Assembly: GCA_902789175.1 (NCBI GenBank) | Contig: CADANF010000013.1 | Coordinates: 32,278 to 96,277, forward strand | Reading direction: 5' to 3' | Source of the DNA: an uncultured Lachnospiraceae bacterium | Lineage (GTDB): Bacteria > Bacillota > Clostridia > Lachnospirales > Lachnospiraceae | DNA: 64,000 bases | In this document: positions 43,742 through 53,723 of the stretch, in pieces | Position numbering within the stretch: position 1 is the stretch's first letter | Layout of the letters: each line of letters begins with the position of its first letter | Program-made: the position numbers and the translations under genes | The notes under the pieces: generated by a model | Seen by the model: only the letters and a program-made list of their open reading frames with translations | What the model was told of the DNA's origin: nothing | The model's database searches: none

Positions 43742-46700
43742 ATCTTACTTCTGCCTTCTTTATTTTTCTCTCTTGCTTTTGCTCTTATCTGCTCAGCCCT
43801 TGACATAGGCTTTTTCTTAGATGCTTCCTTTATCTCTTCATCTATAGCTTCTTCTATATCCTTATTTCCCACTATAAGAGTGTCATAAATGTCATCTATT
43901 GCCATGCTGATATTCTCAAGCATTTCATCCTGTATAAGTTTAGACATGCGAAGAGCAAAACCAGACTGCTTTGCGATCACAAGACGCATCTTACCTTTAT
44001 ATTTCTTAATGAATTTCGGAATCCGGTCAGATCTTATCTCGGTACCATTTTTAATAATGAACCGAACCTCATCATCAATATATTTTATGTCTGTCATACC
44101 AGCCTTATGGGCCTTAGCTCTGATAAGTGAAACATTTATAAGTCTTGTAAGAGTCTTAGGCAATTCTCCGAATCTGTCCTTTAATTCCTCAATGATAAGA
44201 TCTGCATCTTCCTCATCTTCAATCTTAGAAATCCTCTTATATATCTCTAACTTCAGGAATTCATTCTTAACATAATCATCCTGGATAAAAGCATCCACCG
44301 GAAGATCAACTCCAGTCTCAAATTCTTCCTCAACCTTTTCTCCCATCTTTGTTCTTATGGCAGTATTAAGCATCTTTACATAAAGATCATATCCAATTTC
44401 TTCCATATGACCTGACTGAGTGCTTCCTAAGACATTTCCTGCCCCTCTTATCTCTAAGTCTTTCAGAGATATTTTATAACCTGAGCCAAGATCTGTAAAC
44501 TCTCTAATGGCTTTAAGCCTCTTCTCAGCCACTTCTTTTATCATCTTATCTTTTCTGTACATTAAGAATGCATAGGCACTTCTGTCAGATCTTCCTACAC
44601 GTCCACGAAGCTGATAAAGCTGTGAAAGTCCGAAATTCTCTGCATTATGGATGATGATAGTATTGGCATTTCTTATATCAAGTCCGGTTTCAATTATAGT
44701 AGTTGAAACCAGCACGTCTATCTCTTTATTTATAAATGAATGCATGATGGACTCTAATTCTCTTTCATGCATCTTTCCATGAGCAAATTCAATATTTACA
44801 TCCGGAAGAAAGGAACGAAGTTCATTTGTTATCATGTCAATGTCATCAACACGATTATAAACATAATAAACCTGTCCTCCACGGGCAATCTCACGTTTTA
44901 CTGCCTCTTTAACAATTTCCCTGTCATATTCCATAACATAGGTCTGTATAGGTCTTCTCTCAACCGGAGCCTCTTCCAGAAGACTCATATCCCTTATCCC
45001 TACCAGGCTCATATGAAGGGTTCTTGGTATAGGAGTTGCTGTAAGGGTAAGAACATCTACATTGTTCTTTAATTCCTTTATCTTTTCCTTATGTTTTACA
45101 CCAAAGCGCTGTTCCTCATCTATTATAAGAATCCCCAGTCTTTTATATTTGACATCCTTTGAAAGCAGTCTGTGGGTTCCTATTACAATATCAACAGTTC
45201 CGTCTTCAAGCCCCTCCAAAGTCTCCTTAATCTCCTTAGGAGTGCAGAATCTAGAAAGCATCCTTACGTTTACCGGATAATTTCTCATTCTCTGAAGGAA
45301 ATTTTCAAAATGCTGCTGACAAAGAAGAGTTGTAGGTACAAGGTAAGCAACCTGCATATTATCCTGAACCGCTTTAAATGCAGCACGTATTGCCACTTCA
45401 GTCTTTCCAAAGCCTACATCTCCACAGATAAGTCTGTCCATGATCTTATCTGATTCCATATCCTTCTTTGTTTCCTCTATGGCTCTTAACTGATCATCCG
45501 TCTCTTCATATGGAAATAACTCTTCAAACTCTGTCTGCCAGACTGTATCCTCTGAATAAACATGTCCTTTTTTTATCCGGCGGGCAGCATAAAGATTTAT
45601 CAATTCCTCCGCTATGTCATCCACATGACTTTTAACTCTGCTTCTTGTTTTTTCCCAGTCGCCGCCCCCAAGCTTGTTAAGCTTTGGTTTTGCTGCATTT
45701 TTACTGGAAAATTTACCTATCATAGAAAGCTGATCAACCGGAATAAAAAGCTTACCATTATTAGCATAATCAATAGTTATATAATCCTTTAATCTGCCCT
45801 CAGTTTCAACTTTCTCAATTCCACGATATATGCCTATACCATGTCTTTCATGGACAACATAGTCCCCTACATTTATCTCATCCAGATCAGCTATACTTTG
45901 TCCTGTGTATTTTGGTATCTTCTTTTTCTTCTTATCTTTATTACTTGTGAAGATCTCACTCTCGCTGATAACTATAAGCCCTGTATCAAGAATCTCATAT
46001 CCTTCTTCGAGACTACCTGTAGTTATCATTACTTCACGATTTTTAAGCTGTCTCTTCTCGCTCACGGAGAAAAATGCCGGGATATCCTCCCTCATTAAAT
46101 TCTCTACGAACCTGTTTCCTCTGGTCTTTGAAGGCGATACTATTATAACTTTCTTATCCAGAGACCTCCATCTGTTTATATCCTTAACAAGCTCATCCAC
46201 GCTATTATTAAACGGAGGTATATCCTTAGTCTCAAAAGGTATCTGTTCCTTTTCATTAAAAAATGGATCTTTCTTAATAAAATCTGACAGGATAACTGTT
46301 CTCTTAAGGGATAATCCTGCAAGGATCTCTTTATAGTCATAAAGCACATCCGCCTGACCCGGAAGAATATATCCACCTTCAAGTCTTCCCTGCATGGACA
46401 TCATAAATTCATTTGAATAAGCTCTGGCTCTCTCTCCCGTCCTGTCTGCTTCATCTATAAAAAAAAGAGTATCCTCTGGAAAATAATCCATAAATGACAC
46501 CAGATTCTTATAGAAATACCCTACCATGCTGTCAATTCCAGTTACAGATGACAGTTCTGCTAACTCTTCCTTTATCTGATTAAATGTTTTTGTTATCCTT
46601 CCATACTGCTCTGAGTGAAATGTCTTTTTAAATGTTTCTGCAGTCTTCTTATATTCTTCTTCCATCTTTAGAAGACCTTCTCTTATAACATTTGTCTTAA

Positions 46701-47382
46701 GAACATATTCACTGGCCGGAGTTATCTCTATATCATTTACTTCTTCTATAGAGCGCTGTGAATCAACCTCAAAGCTTCTTATAGAATCAATAGTATCATC
46801 CCAGAACTCTATACGGTAAGGGCACTCTTCAGTAAGTGGAAATATATCTATAAGCCCACCTCGGACTGAATAATCTCCAGGTCCCTCAACAACAGGAACT
46901 TCTTCATATCCAAGAGTAGATAATCTGTCTCGTAATTCTCTGAAATCATAAGCTTCATCCTTCTTTAACTTAAAGGAATTTACTCTTATCTCTTTAATAT
47001 CCGGGATCTTATCCATAAGGGCATCAATAGTAAGTATCACCACTGATCTTTCTCTATTGATTATCCTCTTAACAATCTCAAGTCTTTTTCTTGCTGTCAC
47101 ATTACCATGAACATCCGCATAATAAAAAAGTGCGTCCTTTGCCGGATAGATATATACATTCTTATCATAGAAGCGATAATCTGAATATAATTTCTCAGCT
47201 CTGCTATCGTCATAGGTTACTATTACCGCAAATCTTGCATCACCTCTAAGCCCTTCCATAAGAAGAGGGCGCGCCCCCCTTGTTATACCCCATACATTTA
47301 CAGGAGTGTCACCTTTAAGAACGGCTTTTTCTATTTTTATGAAATTTTCACTTTCTCTTAAAGGACTAAGAAGTGCGTCCAT
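43738..47382 (-). CDS. mfd: Transcription-repair coupling factor Mfd
   Basis: 1214 residues: UvrB-like N-terminal module, RNA-polymerase-interacting CarD-like domain (GDYVVHERHGIGIYRG), RecG-like translocase with Walker A GDVGFGKTE, DEEQRFGV and TATPIPRT, and the C-terminal TRCF domain. Removes stalled RNA polymerase and recruits UvrA. Full length for the family. Good AAGGTGG site; 33 bases after pth. Confidence 0.97.
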   Translation of the reverse strand: MDALLSPLRESENFIKIEKAVLKGDTPVNVWGITRGARPLLMEGLRGDARFAVIVTYDDSRAEKLYSDYRFYDKNVYIYPAKDALFYYADVHGNVTARKRLEIVKRIINRERSVVILTIDALMDKIPDIKEIRVNSFKLKKDEAYDFRELRDRLSTLGYEEVPVVEGPGDYSVRGGLIDIFPLTEECPYRIEFWDDTIDSIRSFEVDSQRSIEEVNDIEITPASEYVLKTNVIREGLLKMEEEYKKTAETFKKTFHSEQYGRITKTFNQIKEELAELSSVTGIDSMVGYFYKNLVSFMDYFPEDTLFFIDEADRTGERARAYSNEFMMSMQGRLEGGYILPGQADVLYDYKEILAGLSLKRTVILSDFIKKDPFFNEKEQIPFETKDIPPFNNSVDELVKDINRWRSLDKKVIIVSPSKTRGNRFVENLMREDIPAFFSVSEKRQLKNREVMITTGSLEEGYEILDTGLIVISESEIFTSNKDKKKKKIPKYTGQSIADLDEINVGDYVVHERHGIGIYRGIEKVETEGRLKDYITIDYANNGKLFIPVDQLSMIGKFSSKNAAKPKLNKLGGGDWEKTRSRVKSHVDDIAEELINLYAARRIKKGHVYSEDTVWQTEFEELFPYEETDDQLRAIEETKKDMESDKIMDRLICGDVGFGKTEVAIRAAFKAVQDNMQVAYLVPTTLLCQQHFENFLQRMRNYPVNVRMLSRFCTPKEIKETLEGLEDGTVDIVIGTHRLLSKDVKYKRLGILIIDEEQRFGVKHKEKIKELKNNVDVLTLTATPIPRTLHMSLVGIRDMSLLEEAPVERRPIQTYVMEYDREIVKEAVKREIARGGQVYYVYNRVDDIDMITNELRSFLPDVNIEFAHGKMHERELESIMHSFINKEIDVLVSTTIIETGLDIRNANTIIIHNAENFGLSQLYQLRGRVGRSDRSAYAFLMYRKDKMIKEVAEKRLKAIREFTDLGSGYKISLKDLEIRGAGNVLGSTQSGHMEEIGYDLYVKMLNTAIRTKMGEKVEEEFETGVDLPVDAFIQDDYVKNEFLKLEIYKRISKIEDEEDADLIIEELKDRFGELPKTLTRLINVSLIRAKAHKAGMTDIKYIDDEVRFIIKNGTEIRSDRIPKFIKKYKGKMRLVIAKQSGFALRMSKLIQDEMLENISMAIDDIYDTLIVGNKDIEEAIDEEIKEASKKKPMSRAEQIRAKAREKNKEGRSKI

Positions 47383-47415
47383 ATTCCACCTTATCTTTCC
47401 TATTTTTTAATATCT

Positions 47416-47973
47416 TTAATTATAAAGATTCATCGCTGCATTTATATCATCTGTGATTATCTTTTCGCAGGCATCAGCTGCCCTGTCCACAGAAGCTCTT
47501 ACACTTTCAAGTTCTTCTTTTGCAGGTCTTCCCAGTACATAATCCGCTAAGTCCCAGCCTTCGGGCTTATGACCTACTCCGACTCTTACCCTGTCAAATG
47601 TATCTGTTCCTATGTTTGCTATAATACTCTTTATACCATTATGCCCCCCAGCACTTCCTTTTTTGCGAAGTCTGAGTTTTCCAATATCAAGATCAATGTC
47701 ATCATATATAACTATAAGATCTGAAACATCCGCTTTATAAAAATGGAGTAGCTCCTGCACTGATTCACCTGAAAGATTCATATAAGTCTGAGGCATAGCA
47801 AGGAGGACTTTTTCACCGCCAATAATCCCACGACCAGTAACAGCTTTACATTCTTTCTTATCCATTTTTATATTGAATCTATCTTTTAAGTTATAGATCA
47901 CCGAAAATCCGGTATTATGTCTTGTTCCGTCATATTTTGTCCCTGGATTTCCAAGGCCTACTACAATCTTCAT
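47416..47973 (-). CDS. pth: Peptidyl-tRNA hydrolase
   Basis: 185 residues; GLGNPGTKYDGTRHN with catalytic His19, GLGNPG substrate-binding and PQTYMNLSGES motifs, and DDIDLDIGKLR. Recycles tRNA from peptidyl-tRNA dropped off the ribosome. Starts 2 bases after the GlmU stop with AGGAGA in the GlmU 3' end, so coupled. Usually prs lies between the two. Confidence 0.97.
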   Translation of the reverse strand: MKIVVGLGNPGTKYDGTRHNTGFSVIYNLKDRFNIKMDKKECKAVTGRGIIGGEKVLLAMPQTYMNLSGESVQELLHFYKADVSDLIVIYDDIDLDIGKLRLRKKGSAGGHNGIKSIIANIGTDTFDRVRVGVGHKPEGWDLADYVLGRPAKEELESVRASVDRAADACEKIITDDINAAMNLYN

Positions 47974-47975
47974 TA

Positions 47976-48701
47976 TTATCTCCTGCTCATTATTTCTTCA
48001 GCAATTTCAAGCTGAGCCTTAGTATTTACACCAAGTATCTCATCTGTATCCTTAACAGCAGTAGCATTTACTTTCTTTCCTGAGTCCTTGATGATATAAA
48101 TTGTATCAGTAAGATAATATTCTCCCTGTACATTATCATTTTTAAGAAGTGAGAGGCTGCGGCTGAGATCAGCTGAATTAAAAACATACATACCAGAATT
48201 TATCTCCCTGGTAAGTCTTTCCTCATCTGTACAGTCTTTATCTTCTGTGATCTTTATAAAATCACCGTTCTCATCTCTGATTATCCTTCCATATCCTTTA
48301 GGATCATCTAAAACAGCAGAAAGAACAGTTACACCATTTTCCTCTTTCTTATGAGTATCATAGAGTGCCTTAAGTGTTTCTCCTTTGATCAAAGGTGTAT
48401 CACCGCAGAGAATAAGAGTATCTCCGTCATTTCCGATAAAATCTGCAGCACGCTTAACTGCATGACCTGTTCCCAGCTGCTCATGCTGTTCAACTATAGT
48501 CACATTTTCATCCTTTATCTCTTCTCTGACAAGATCACCTTTATATCCAACGATAACACAAATATCTGTCGCTCCTGCTTCTCTTGCATTATCAATTACA
48601 TGTTTTATCATTGACTTATTGCAGACCTTATGAAGAACCTTTGGAAGATCTGATTCCATACGTGTACCTTTACCTGCAGCAAGTATAACTGTCTTAAGCA
48701 T
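47976..48701 (-). CDS. GlmU-type uridyltransferase, single domain
   Basis: 241 residues against about 455 in bifunctional GlmU. Pyrophosphorylase domain with LAAGKGTRM and LPKVLHK near 7-25, CGDTPLI, and a C-terminal linker helix; ends exactly where the left-handed beta-helix acetyltransferase domain would begin. It should still make UDP-GlcNAc from GlcNAc-1-P and UTP; the acetyl-transfer step would need another enzyme. Located between spoVG and pth, where glmU-prs normally stand; prs is missing. No sign of a frameshift after the stop. Confidence 0.88.
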   Translation of the reverse strand: MLKTVILAAGKGTRMESDLPKVLHKVCNKSMIKHVIDNAREAGATDICVIVGYKGDLVREEIKDENVTIVEQHEQLGTGHAVKRAADFIGNDGDTLILCGDTPLIKGETLKALYDTHKKEENGVTVLSAVLDDPKGYGRIIRDENGDFIKITEDKDCTDEERLTREINSGMYVFNSADLSRSLSLLKNDNVQGEYYLTDTIYIIKDSGKKVNATAVKDTDEILGVNTKAQLEIAEEIMSRR

Positions 48702-48810
48702 ATCTATAATCCTTTCACTTTCTGAATACTATTCTGTCATAAAATACCGATCGCCTCTTACCTTGCGACCTTAAAACATCTATGTCATTTTATTCTAATA
48801 TACATAAAAA

Positions 48811-48847
48811 AGTCAACAAGCACGGACATTTGCCGTGCTTGTTGACT
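48811..48847 (-). terminator. Terminator of spoVG
   Basis: Fifteen-base stem AGTCAACAAGCACGG / CCGTGCTTGTTGACT with a T-run on the minus strand, between spoVG and the GlmU-type gene. Confidence 0.9.
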
Positions 48848-48868
48848 AGATCTCTTTATAAAAAATGT

Positions 48869-49135
48869 TTAGACTTCTTCTCCAGCACTCTGCTCATATC
48901 TTGAGATGATCAGATTCTGAATTGCTTCTCTTGTCTCAGAATTGATTGGATGAGCTATATCACGATATTCCCCATCTGAAGACTTACGACTTGGCATTGC
49001 AATAAATAATCCCTTGTCCCCTTCAATTACCTTAATATCATGAATAACAAACTCATTATCAATAGTAATTGATACAACCGCTCTCATCTTTCCTTCTTTA
49101 GTAATCTTTCGAACTCTAACATCTGTAATCTGCAT
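48869..49135 (-). CDS. spoVG: SpoVG regulator
   Basis: 88 residues, the full SpoVG family length, with ITDVRVRKI start and FIAMPSRK core. Small RNA- or DNA-binding regulator first described in Bacillus sporulation and cell division; common in Firmicutes, including non-sporulating ones. AGGAGGGG site. Its own terminator separates it from the GlmU-type gene. Confidence 0.96.
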   Translation of the reverse strand: MQITDVRVRKITKEGKMRAVVSITIDNEFVIHDIKVIEGDKGLFIAMPSRKSSDGEYRDIAHPINSETREAIQNLIISRYEQSAGEEV

Positions 49136-49183
49136 TTAAAACCCCTCCTAAATGTCGTCCCCACGCATAATTTTAAGCGTGAA

Positions 49184-50308
49184 TTATAATGTATATCTTA
49201 AATTCTGTTCTATCACAATCTTTGGATTGCCCTCTTTTCCCTCATGTACTGTATTAGCTTTGATAGTATCTCTGGATTCAACGATACAATTCTCAATAAC
49301 ACAATTATCCCCGATATGTACATCATTAAGGATAATAGAATTCTTGATCACACAATTATTACCAACGTAAACCTTCTTAAAGAGAATTGAATTTTCTACC
49401 TTACCATTAATGATACATCCGCTTGATACAAGACTGTTTGAAACATTTGCATTGCAATTGTATTTAGCCGGTGGAAGGTCTTCTACCTTACTAAATACTC
49501 CTGGCTGCTCACGGAAGAAATAATTTCTAACTTCCGGTTTAAGGAAATCCATATTTGTTCTGTAATAAGAATCAACTGAACCAATATTTCTCCAATACTT
49601 GTCAATCTTATAAGCAAAGATCTTCTTTGAATTTCTATATCTTACAAGAATGTCTGTAACGAAGTCTGTACGTCCTTCTGCTGCAGCTGTCTCGAGAAGT
49701 TCAATAAGCTGACGTCTTCTTACTACATAAACACCGATAGAAGCAGTATGCGTCTGGGCTTCAAGAGGCTTTTCTTCGAAATCCTTTATCTGGCCTTTAT
49801 CATCTGTTCTAACTACGCCAAATCTCTTAATGTCATCTTCTTCAGGAGAGATATCTTTTACAACTACTGTAATATCTGCTCCCTTAGCAATATGAGCTTC
49901 AAGAACCTTATTATAATCTAACTTATAAACGCCATCACCAGATGCGATAACTACATAAGGTTCATGGGCATTTTTAAGGAATGAGATATTCTGATAAAGA
50001 GCATCTGCTGTTCCTTTATACCAATAACTGTTTTCTGATGTAATAGTTGGAGTAAAAACGAAAAGTCCACCCTGTTTTCTACCAAAATCCCACCACTTAG
50101 ATGAATTAAGATGTTCATTTAAGCTTCTGGAATTATACTGAGTAAATACAGCCACCTTCTGAATATGAGAATTTGTCATATTGGAAAGTGCGAAGTCAAT
50201 AGCTCTATAGCATCCAGCTATTGGCATAGCTGCTACAGCTCTCTTGTTAGAAAGCTTTCCCATGAGATTATTGTTGCCACCTGCTAAAATAATACCTATC
50301 GCTCTCAT
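49184..50308 (-). CDS. glgD: Glucose-1-phosphate adenylyltransferase subunit GlgD
   Basis: 374 residues: nucleotidyltransferase domain and C-terminal left-handed beta-helix. The catalytic GGxGxRL loop seen in GlgC is replaced (LAGGNNNLMGKL), as in other GlgD subunits, which modulate GlgC. The ATG at 50308 is used, one base after the glgC stop, since AGGTGAAT precedes it; the longer frame begins with GTG. Second gene of glgCD; makes ADP-glucose for glycogen together with GlgC. Confidence 0.93.
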   Translation of the reverse strand: MRAIGIILAGGNNNLMGKLSNKRAVAAMPIAGCYRAIDFALSNMTNSHIQKVAVFTQYNSRSLNEHLNSSKWWDFGRKQGGLFVFTPTITSENSYWYKGTADALYQNISFLKNAHEPYVVIASGDGVYKLDYNKVLEAHIAKGADITVVVKDISPEEDDIKRFGVVRTDDKGQIKDFEEKPLEAQTHTASIGVYVVRRRQLIELLETAAAEGRTDFVTDILVRYRNSKKIFAYKIDKYWRNIGSVDSYYRTNMDFLKPEVRNYFFREQPGVFSKVEDLPPAKYNCNANVSNSLVSSGCIINGKVENSILFKKVYVGNNCVIKNSIILNDVHIGDNCVIENCIVESRDTIKANTVHEGKEGNPKIVIEQNLRYTL

Positions 50309-50309
50309 T

Positions 50310-51578
50310 TTATTCACCTGCCTTTATTATGCTGCAACCACTATCAAGTACACCACCCGGATATTCATCTGATGTGGTCTCACCAATGATTGCTGTATTC
50401 TTTCCTATTGTTACATCGTCAGGTATTACAGACTTTTCACCTACTGTGACAAGTCCAAATGAATAAATATGTGGAGCAAATTCATTAGGCTTCTCTTCGC
50501 CTACGCCCATCTTTACTCTCGAGCCGACCTTTACATTCTCTGCAATGATCGCCTTATCTATCTCTGTGCCATATCCAATCTGAGCATTATTCATGATGAT
50601 TGAATTTCTTATCTTAGCACCCTTACCTATGATTACGCCTGAACCTATGATAGATTTCTCAACATCTCCATAGATTTCAGATCCTTCACCAATGATACTC
50701 TTAACAACCTTACTATCCTCAGCAATATACTGTGGTGGAAGATTGTCACTCTTTGTAAAGATTCTCCAGAATTCTTCATAAAGATTAAACTCCGGAATAA
50801 GTTCAATAAGGTCCCTATTAGCCTCCCAGTAAGATCCGAGAGTTCCAACATCCTTCCAGTAACCCTTGAAGTCATATGCACAGATCTTCTTTCCCTCATC
50901 ATGAATATGAGGAATAATATGCTTTCCAAAATCACATGAAGGTACATCTTTCATCTCAAGGAGAGCCTTCTTAAGAACTGGCCAACTAAAGATGTAAATA
51001 CCCATTGATGCCTTGTTACTACGAGGCTTTTCAGGTTTCTCTTCAAAATCCTGAACAATACCCTTTTCATCTGTAATAACAATACCAAATCTGCTTGCTT
51101 CCTCGATTGGAACCTGATAAGTAGCAAGCGTGACATCTGCATGTGATGATTTATGGAAATCGAGCATGACTTCGTAATCCATCTTGTATATATGGTCACC
51201 CGAAAGTATCAGTACATAATCTGGATTATAGTACTCCATATACTCAAGATTCTGGTAAATAGCATTGGCGGTTCCAGTATACCACTGGCTGTTTCCACTC
51301 TTTTCATATGGCGGGAGAACAGTTACACCTCCAAAATTACGATCAAGATCCCATGGCATACCTATTCCGATATGCTGATTAAGCCTCAGCGGTCTGTACT
51401 GTGTAAGTACACCAACTGTATCAACCCCTGAATTGATACAATTACTGAGAGGGAAATCAATGATCTTGTATTTACCACCAAAAGCAACTGCCGGTTTAGC
51501 AAGCTTAGATGTCAGTACACCAAGACGACTGCCCTGGCCCCCTGCAAGGAGCATTGCTATCATTTCCTTTTTAATCAT
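50310..51578 (-). CDS. glgC: Glucose-1-phosphate adenylyltransferase catalytic subunit GlgC
   Basis: 422 residues. Substrate loop [43 protein letters not shown] and FEEKP motifs intact; C-terminal beta-helix. Makes ADP-glucose from glucose-1-phosphate and ATP, the committing step of glycogen synthesis. AAGGGGTG before the ATG, TATAAT at 51618-51613, and a cre-like motif farther upstream suggest catabolite control. Confidence 0.95.
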   Translation of the reverse strand: MIKKEMIAMLLAGGQGSRLGVLTSKLAKPAVAFGGKYKIIDFPLSNCINSGVDTVGVLTQYRPLRLNQHIGIGMPWDLDRNFGGVTVLPPYEKSGNSQWYTGTANAIYQNLEYMEYYNPDYVLILSGDHIYKMDYEVMLDFHKSSHADVTLATYQVPIEEASRFGIVITDEKGIVQDFEEKPEKPRSNKASMGIYIFSWPVLKKALLEMKDVPSCDFGKHIIPHIHDEGKKICAYDFKGYWKDVGTLGSYWEANRDLIELIPEFNLYEEFWRIFTKSDNLPPQYIAEDSKVVKSIIGEGSEIYGDVEKSIIGSGVIIGKGAKIRNSIIMNNAQIGYGTEIDKAIIAENVKVGSRVKMGVGEEKPNEFAPHIYSFGLVTVGEKSVIPDDVTIGKNTAIIGETTSDEYPGGVLDSGCSIIKAGE

Positions 51579-52007
51579 ATAATGTCACCCCTTTTTAGCA
51601 ATAGTTTCTACTATTATATCATAAATGAATCAAGGATAAAACACTTTTTAGACACATTTACGAAAATAAAATATAAATACCACTTAGAATTATACAATTA
51701 TTACCATCAATAATCTACCAATTTTTTATACAAGAAAAATTAACCAATACATATAGTTTCCTATATTGTTAGTTTTGTACAAAAGAACCATTATCGCAAC
51801 CGTTTTCATTTTACGAGCAAGCGATTGTCTAACATATTCACTATTAACCCTTTTGTCAATTACGTATAGACATGCCTTTTAATTCTCGTAATTTTTTTAT
51901 GGTCATTTTTTTATTTTTTACTTTTGTTTATGGTAAAATCACATTCCAACATTTATTTAAGTACCTCACTTTATGTCTAAGTTATAATCTCTCATAAATA
52001 AAAAAAA
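51579..52007. other. Gene-free AT-rich intergenic region upstream of glgC
   Basis: About 430 bases between glgC and the terminator of the SPFH gene. It holds a TATAAT -10 candidate for glgC (51618-51613, minus), the cre-like motif at 51795-51808 and TATGGTAAAATC near 51930. No open frame with a ribosome site and no recognised RNA. Confidence 0.5.
51795..51808. promoter_or_regulatory. cre-like motif upstream of glgCD
   Basis: CGCAACCGTTTTCA matches the cre pattern TGNAANCGNWNNCA except at the first base. It lies about 175 bases upstream of the candidate -10, where CcpA may activate glycogen synthesis genes; tentative. Confidence 0.3.
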
Positions 52008-52032
52008 GCTCCTACGGGTCACTCGTAGGAGC
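52008..52032. terminator. Terminator of the SPFH gene
   Basis: GCTCCTACG / CGTAGGAGC stem with A-run and T-run at either side, directly after the SPFH gene stop on the minus strand. Confidence 0.9.
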
Positions 52033-52044
52033 CTTTTTAAAAGA

Positions 52045-53124
52045 TTAATCAAATTTAAAATTTGTATCAAAATCAACTGAAATATCCTCTGTCTTTTCAA
52101 CAGGAGTTTCAATTGCTGGCGTTGGTTCAGCTACTGATTCTTTTTTAACAATTTCTGAATCATCAGCTTTTTCCTTTGATGCAGCTACAGTTTCTGTTAA
52201 TGCAGATGCAAGGCTTGTGATATCAGCAATATTTGATGGAACAATAAGCTTTGTAGCTCTACCATTTGCAACCTTAGCAAGTGTTTCATAACTCTTGATA
52301 GTAAGTACTTCTTTTGTAGGAGCTGAAATATTAAGTGCTTTAATACCATCAGCTGTGGCCTGCTGTACCTTTACGATAGCTTCAGCTTCACCGTTTGCTC
52401 TCTGGATTGCTGCTTCTCTATCAGCTTCAGCTGCAAGGATTGCTGCCTGCTTCTTAGCTTCAGCAGCGAGGATAGCTGACTGCTTATCAGCTTCTGCACG
52501 AAGGATCTTAGCTTCCTTCTGACCTTCTGAAACAAGGATTGCTGACTTCTTTTCACCTTCTGCTCTGATGATCTGCTCACGTCTTTCACGTTCAGCTTTC
52601 ATCTGCTTCTCCATGGCTTCCTGAATAGCTGCAGGAGGGATGATATTCTTTAATTCAACACGTGTTACTTTGATTCCCCATGGGTCTGTAACTTTATCAA
52701 GAGTTGCTCTCATCTGAGTATTGATTGTTTCTCTTGATGTAAGTGTCTGGTCAAGTTCAAGATCACCAATGATGTTACGAAGAGTTGTAGCTGTTAAGTT
52801 CTCAATAGCTGCAAGTGGGTTCTCAACACCGTAACAGTAAAGCTTTGGATCTACGATCTGGAAGAAAAGAACTGTGTCAATTCTCATTGTAACGTTATCT
52901 TTTGTGATAACAGGCTGTGGTGGGAAATCTGCTACCTGTTCCTTAAGTGATACACGTCTTGCAACCTTATCAACGATAGGCATTAAGAAATGTACACCTA
53001 CTGACCATGTTCCCTGATATGTACCAAGTCTTTCAATAACATAGGCATTTGCCTGTTTTACTACTCTGATTGTACTAGCTAGTACGATTACAACGAGTAT
53101 AAGTAAAATAATAATTGCTGGCAT
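52045..53124 (-). CDS. SPFH/band 7 membrane scaffold protein (QmcA-like)
   Basis: 359 residues: one N-terminal membrane helix, band 7 domain at about 25-185 (IERLGTYQGTWSVGVHF), then a long Ala/Glu/Lys coiled coil with heptad-like repeats of AILAAEA, and a Pro/Glu-rich tail. Organises membrane microdomains. It starts 36 bases after the NfeD-like gene, and the pairing of SPFH with NfeD is conserved in bacteria. Confidence 0.93.
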   Translation of the reverse strand: MPAIIILLILVVIVLASTIRVVKQANAYVIERLGTYQGTWSVGVHFLMPIVDKVARRVSLKEQVADFPPQPVITKDNVTMRIDTVLFFQIVDPKLYCYGVENPLAAIENLTATTLRNIIGDLELDQTLTSRETINTQMRATLDKVTDPWGIKVTRVELKNIIPPAAIQEAMEKQMKAERERREQIIRAEGEKKSAILVSEGQKEAKILRAEADKQSAILAAEAKKQAAILAAEADREAAIQRANGEAEAIVKVQQATADGIKALNISAPTKEVLTIKSYETLAKVANGRATKLIVPSNIADITSLASALTETVAASKEKADDSEIVKKESVAEPTPAIETPVEKTEDISVDFDTNFKFD

Positions 53125-53160
53125 AAAAAAATTCCTCCTTAATTCAATACCTTATATGTT

Positions 53161-53601
53161 TTATGCTCTTTTCACTATAAGTTTTGTTCCTTCTATTGCT
53201 GTGACTACAACTTTTGTATCACAGGATATTTTAGAACCATCCTCTGAAACGGCATGCCATTCAACATCCCCGATCCTGATCTGACCCATATTCTTATCAT
53301 TATCAATCTCAGTGACCGTTAAGAATGTCTTCCCTACATAGCCTTCAGCATTCGTCAGCTCTGTATGTGTATTTATCCTCTTTTTGGTATATGGTCTAAG
53401 TACCACCAAGAAGACAACAGAGAAAATGATAAAACTTACAAGCTGTGCATATATATCTGCTCCGAAGAATGCCATTATGGAACTTATCAACGCACTGATC
53501 GCAAACCAGATAGAAGTCAGCCCAACGGATATCATTTCTGCTACTACAAGAAGTGCAAATACCCCCAGCCAGATGGTTCCAGCAAGTACTGGACCGCTCA
53601 T
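53161..53601 (-). CDS. NfeD-like membrane protein
   Basis: 146 residues: three membrane helices then a C-terminal OB-fold of NfeD type (VGKTFLTVTEIDN, GQIRIGDVEWHAVS). Short NfeD1b form without the protease domain. Partner of the SPFH protein. Good AAAGGAGG site; preceded by the aconitase terminator. Confidence 0.92.
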   Translation of the reverse strand: MSGPVLAGTIWLGVFALLVVAEMISVGLTSIWFAISALISSIMAFFGADIYAQLVSFIIFSVVFLVVLRPYTKKRINTHTELTNAEGYVGKTFLTVTEIDNDKNMGQIRIGDVEWHAVSEDGSKISCDTKVVVTAIEGTKLIVKRA

Positions 53602-53649
53602 AAACTCTACCTCCTTTATATTGCCGGATATTGACTATCCATCTATTTT

Positions 53650-53685
53650 AAAGAGCCTGAAACAAACATATGCTTCAGACTCTTT
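53650..53685 (-). terminator. Terminator of the hydratase gene
   Basis: AAAGAGCCTGAA / TTCAGACTCTTT with one mismatch and an AT-rich run after it on the minus strand. Confidence 0.65.
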
Positions 53686-53723
53686 TAGTATACAATATAA
53701 ACTATAGAGTTTTAAGAGTAAAT

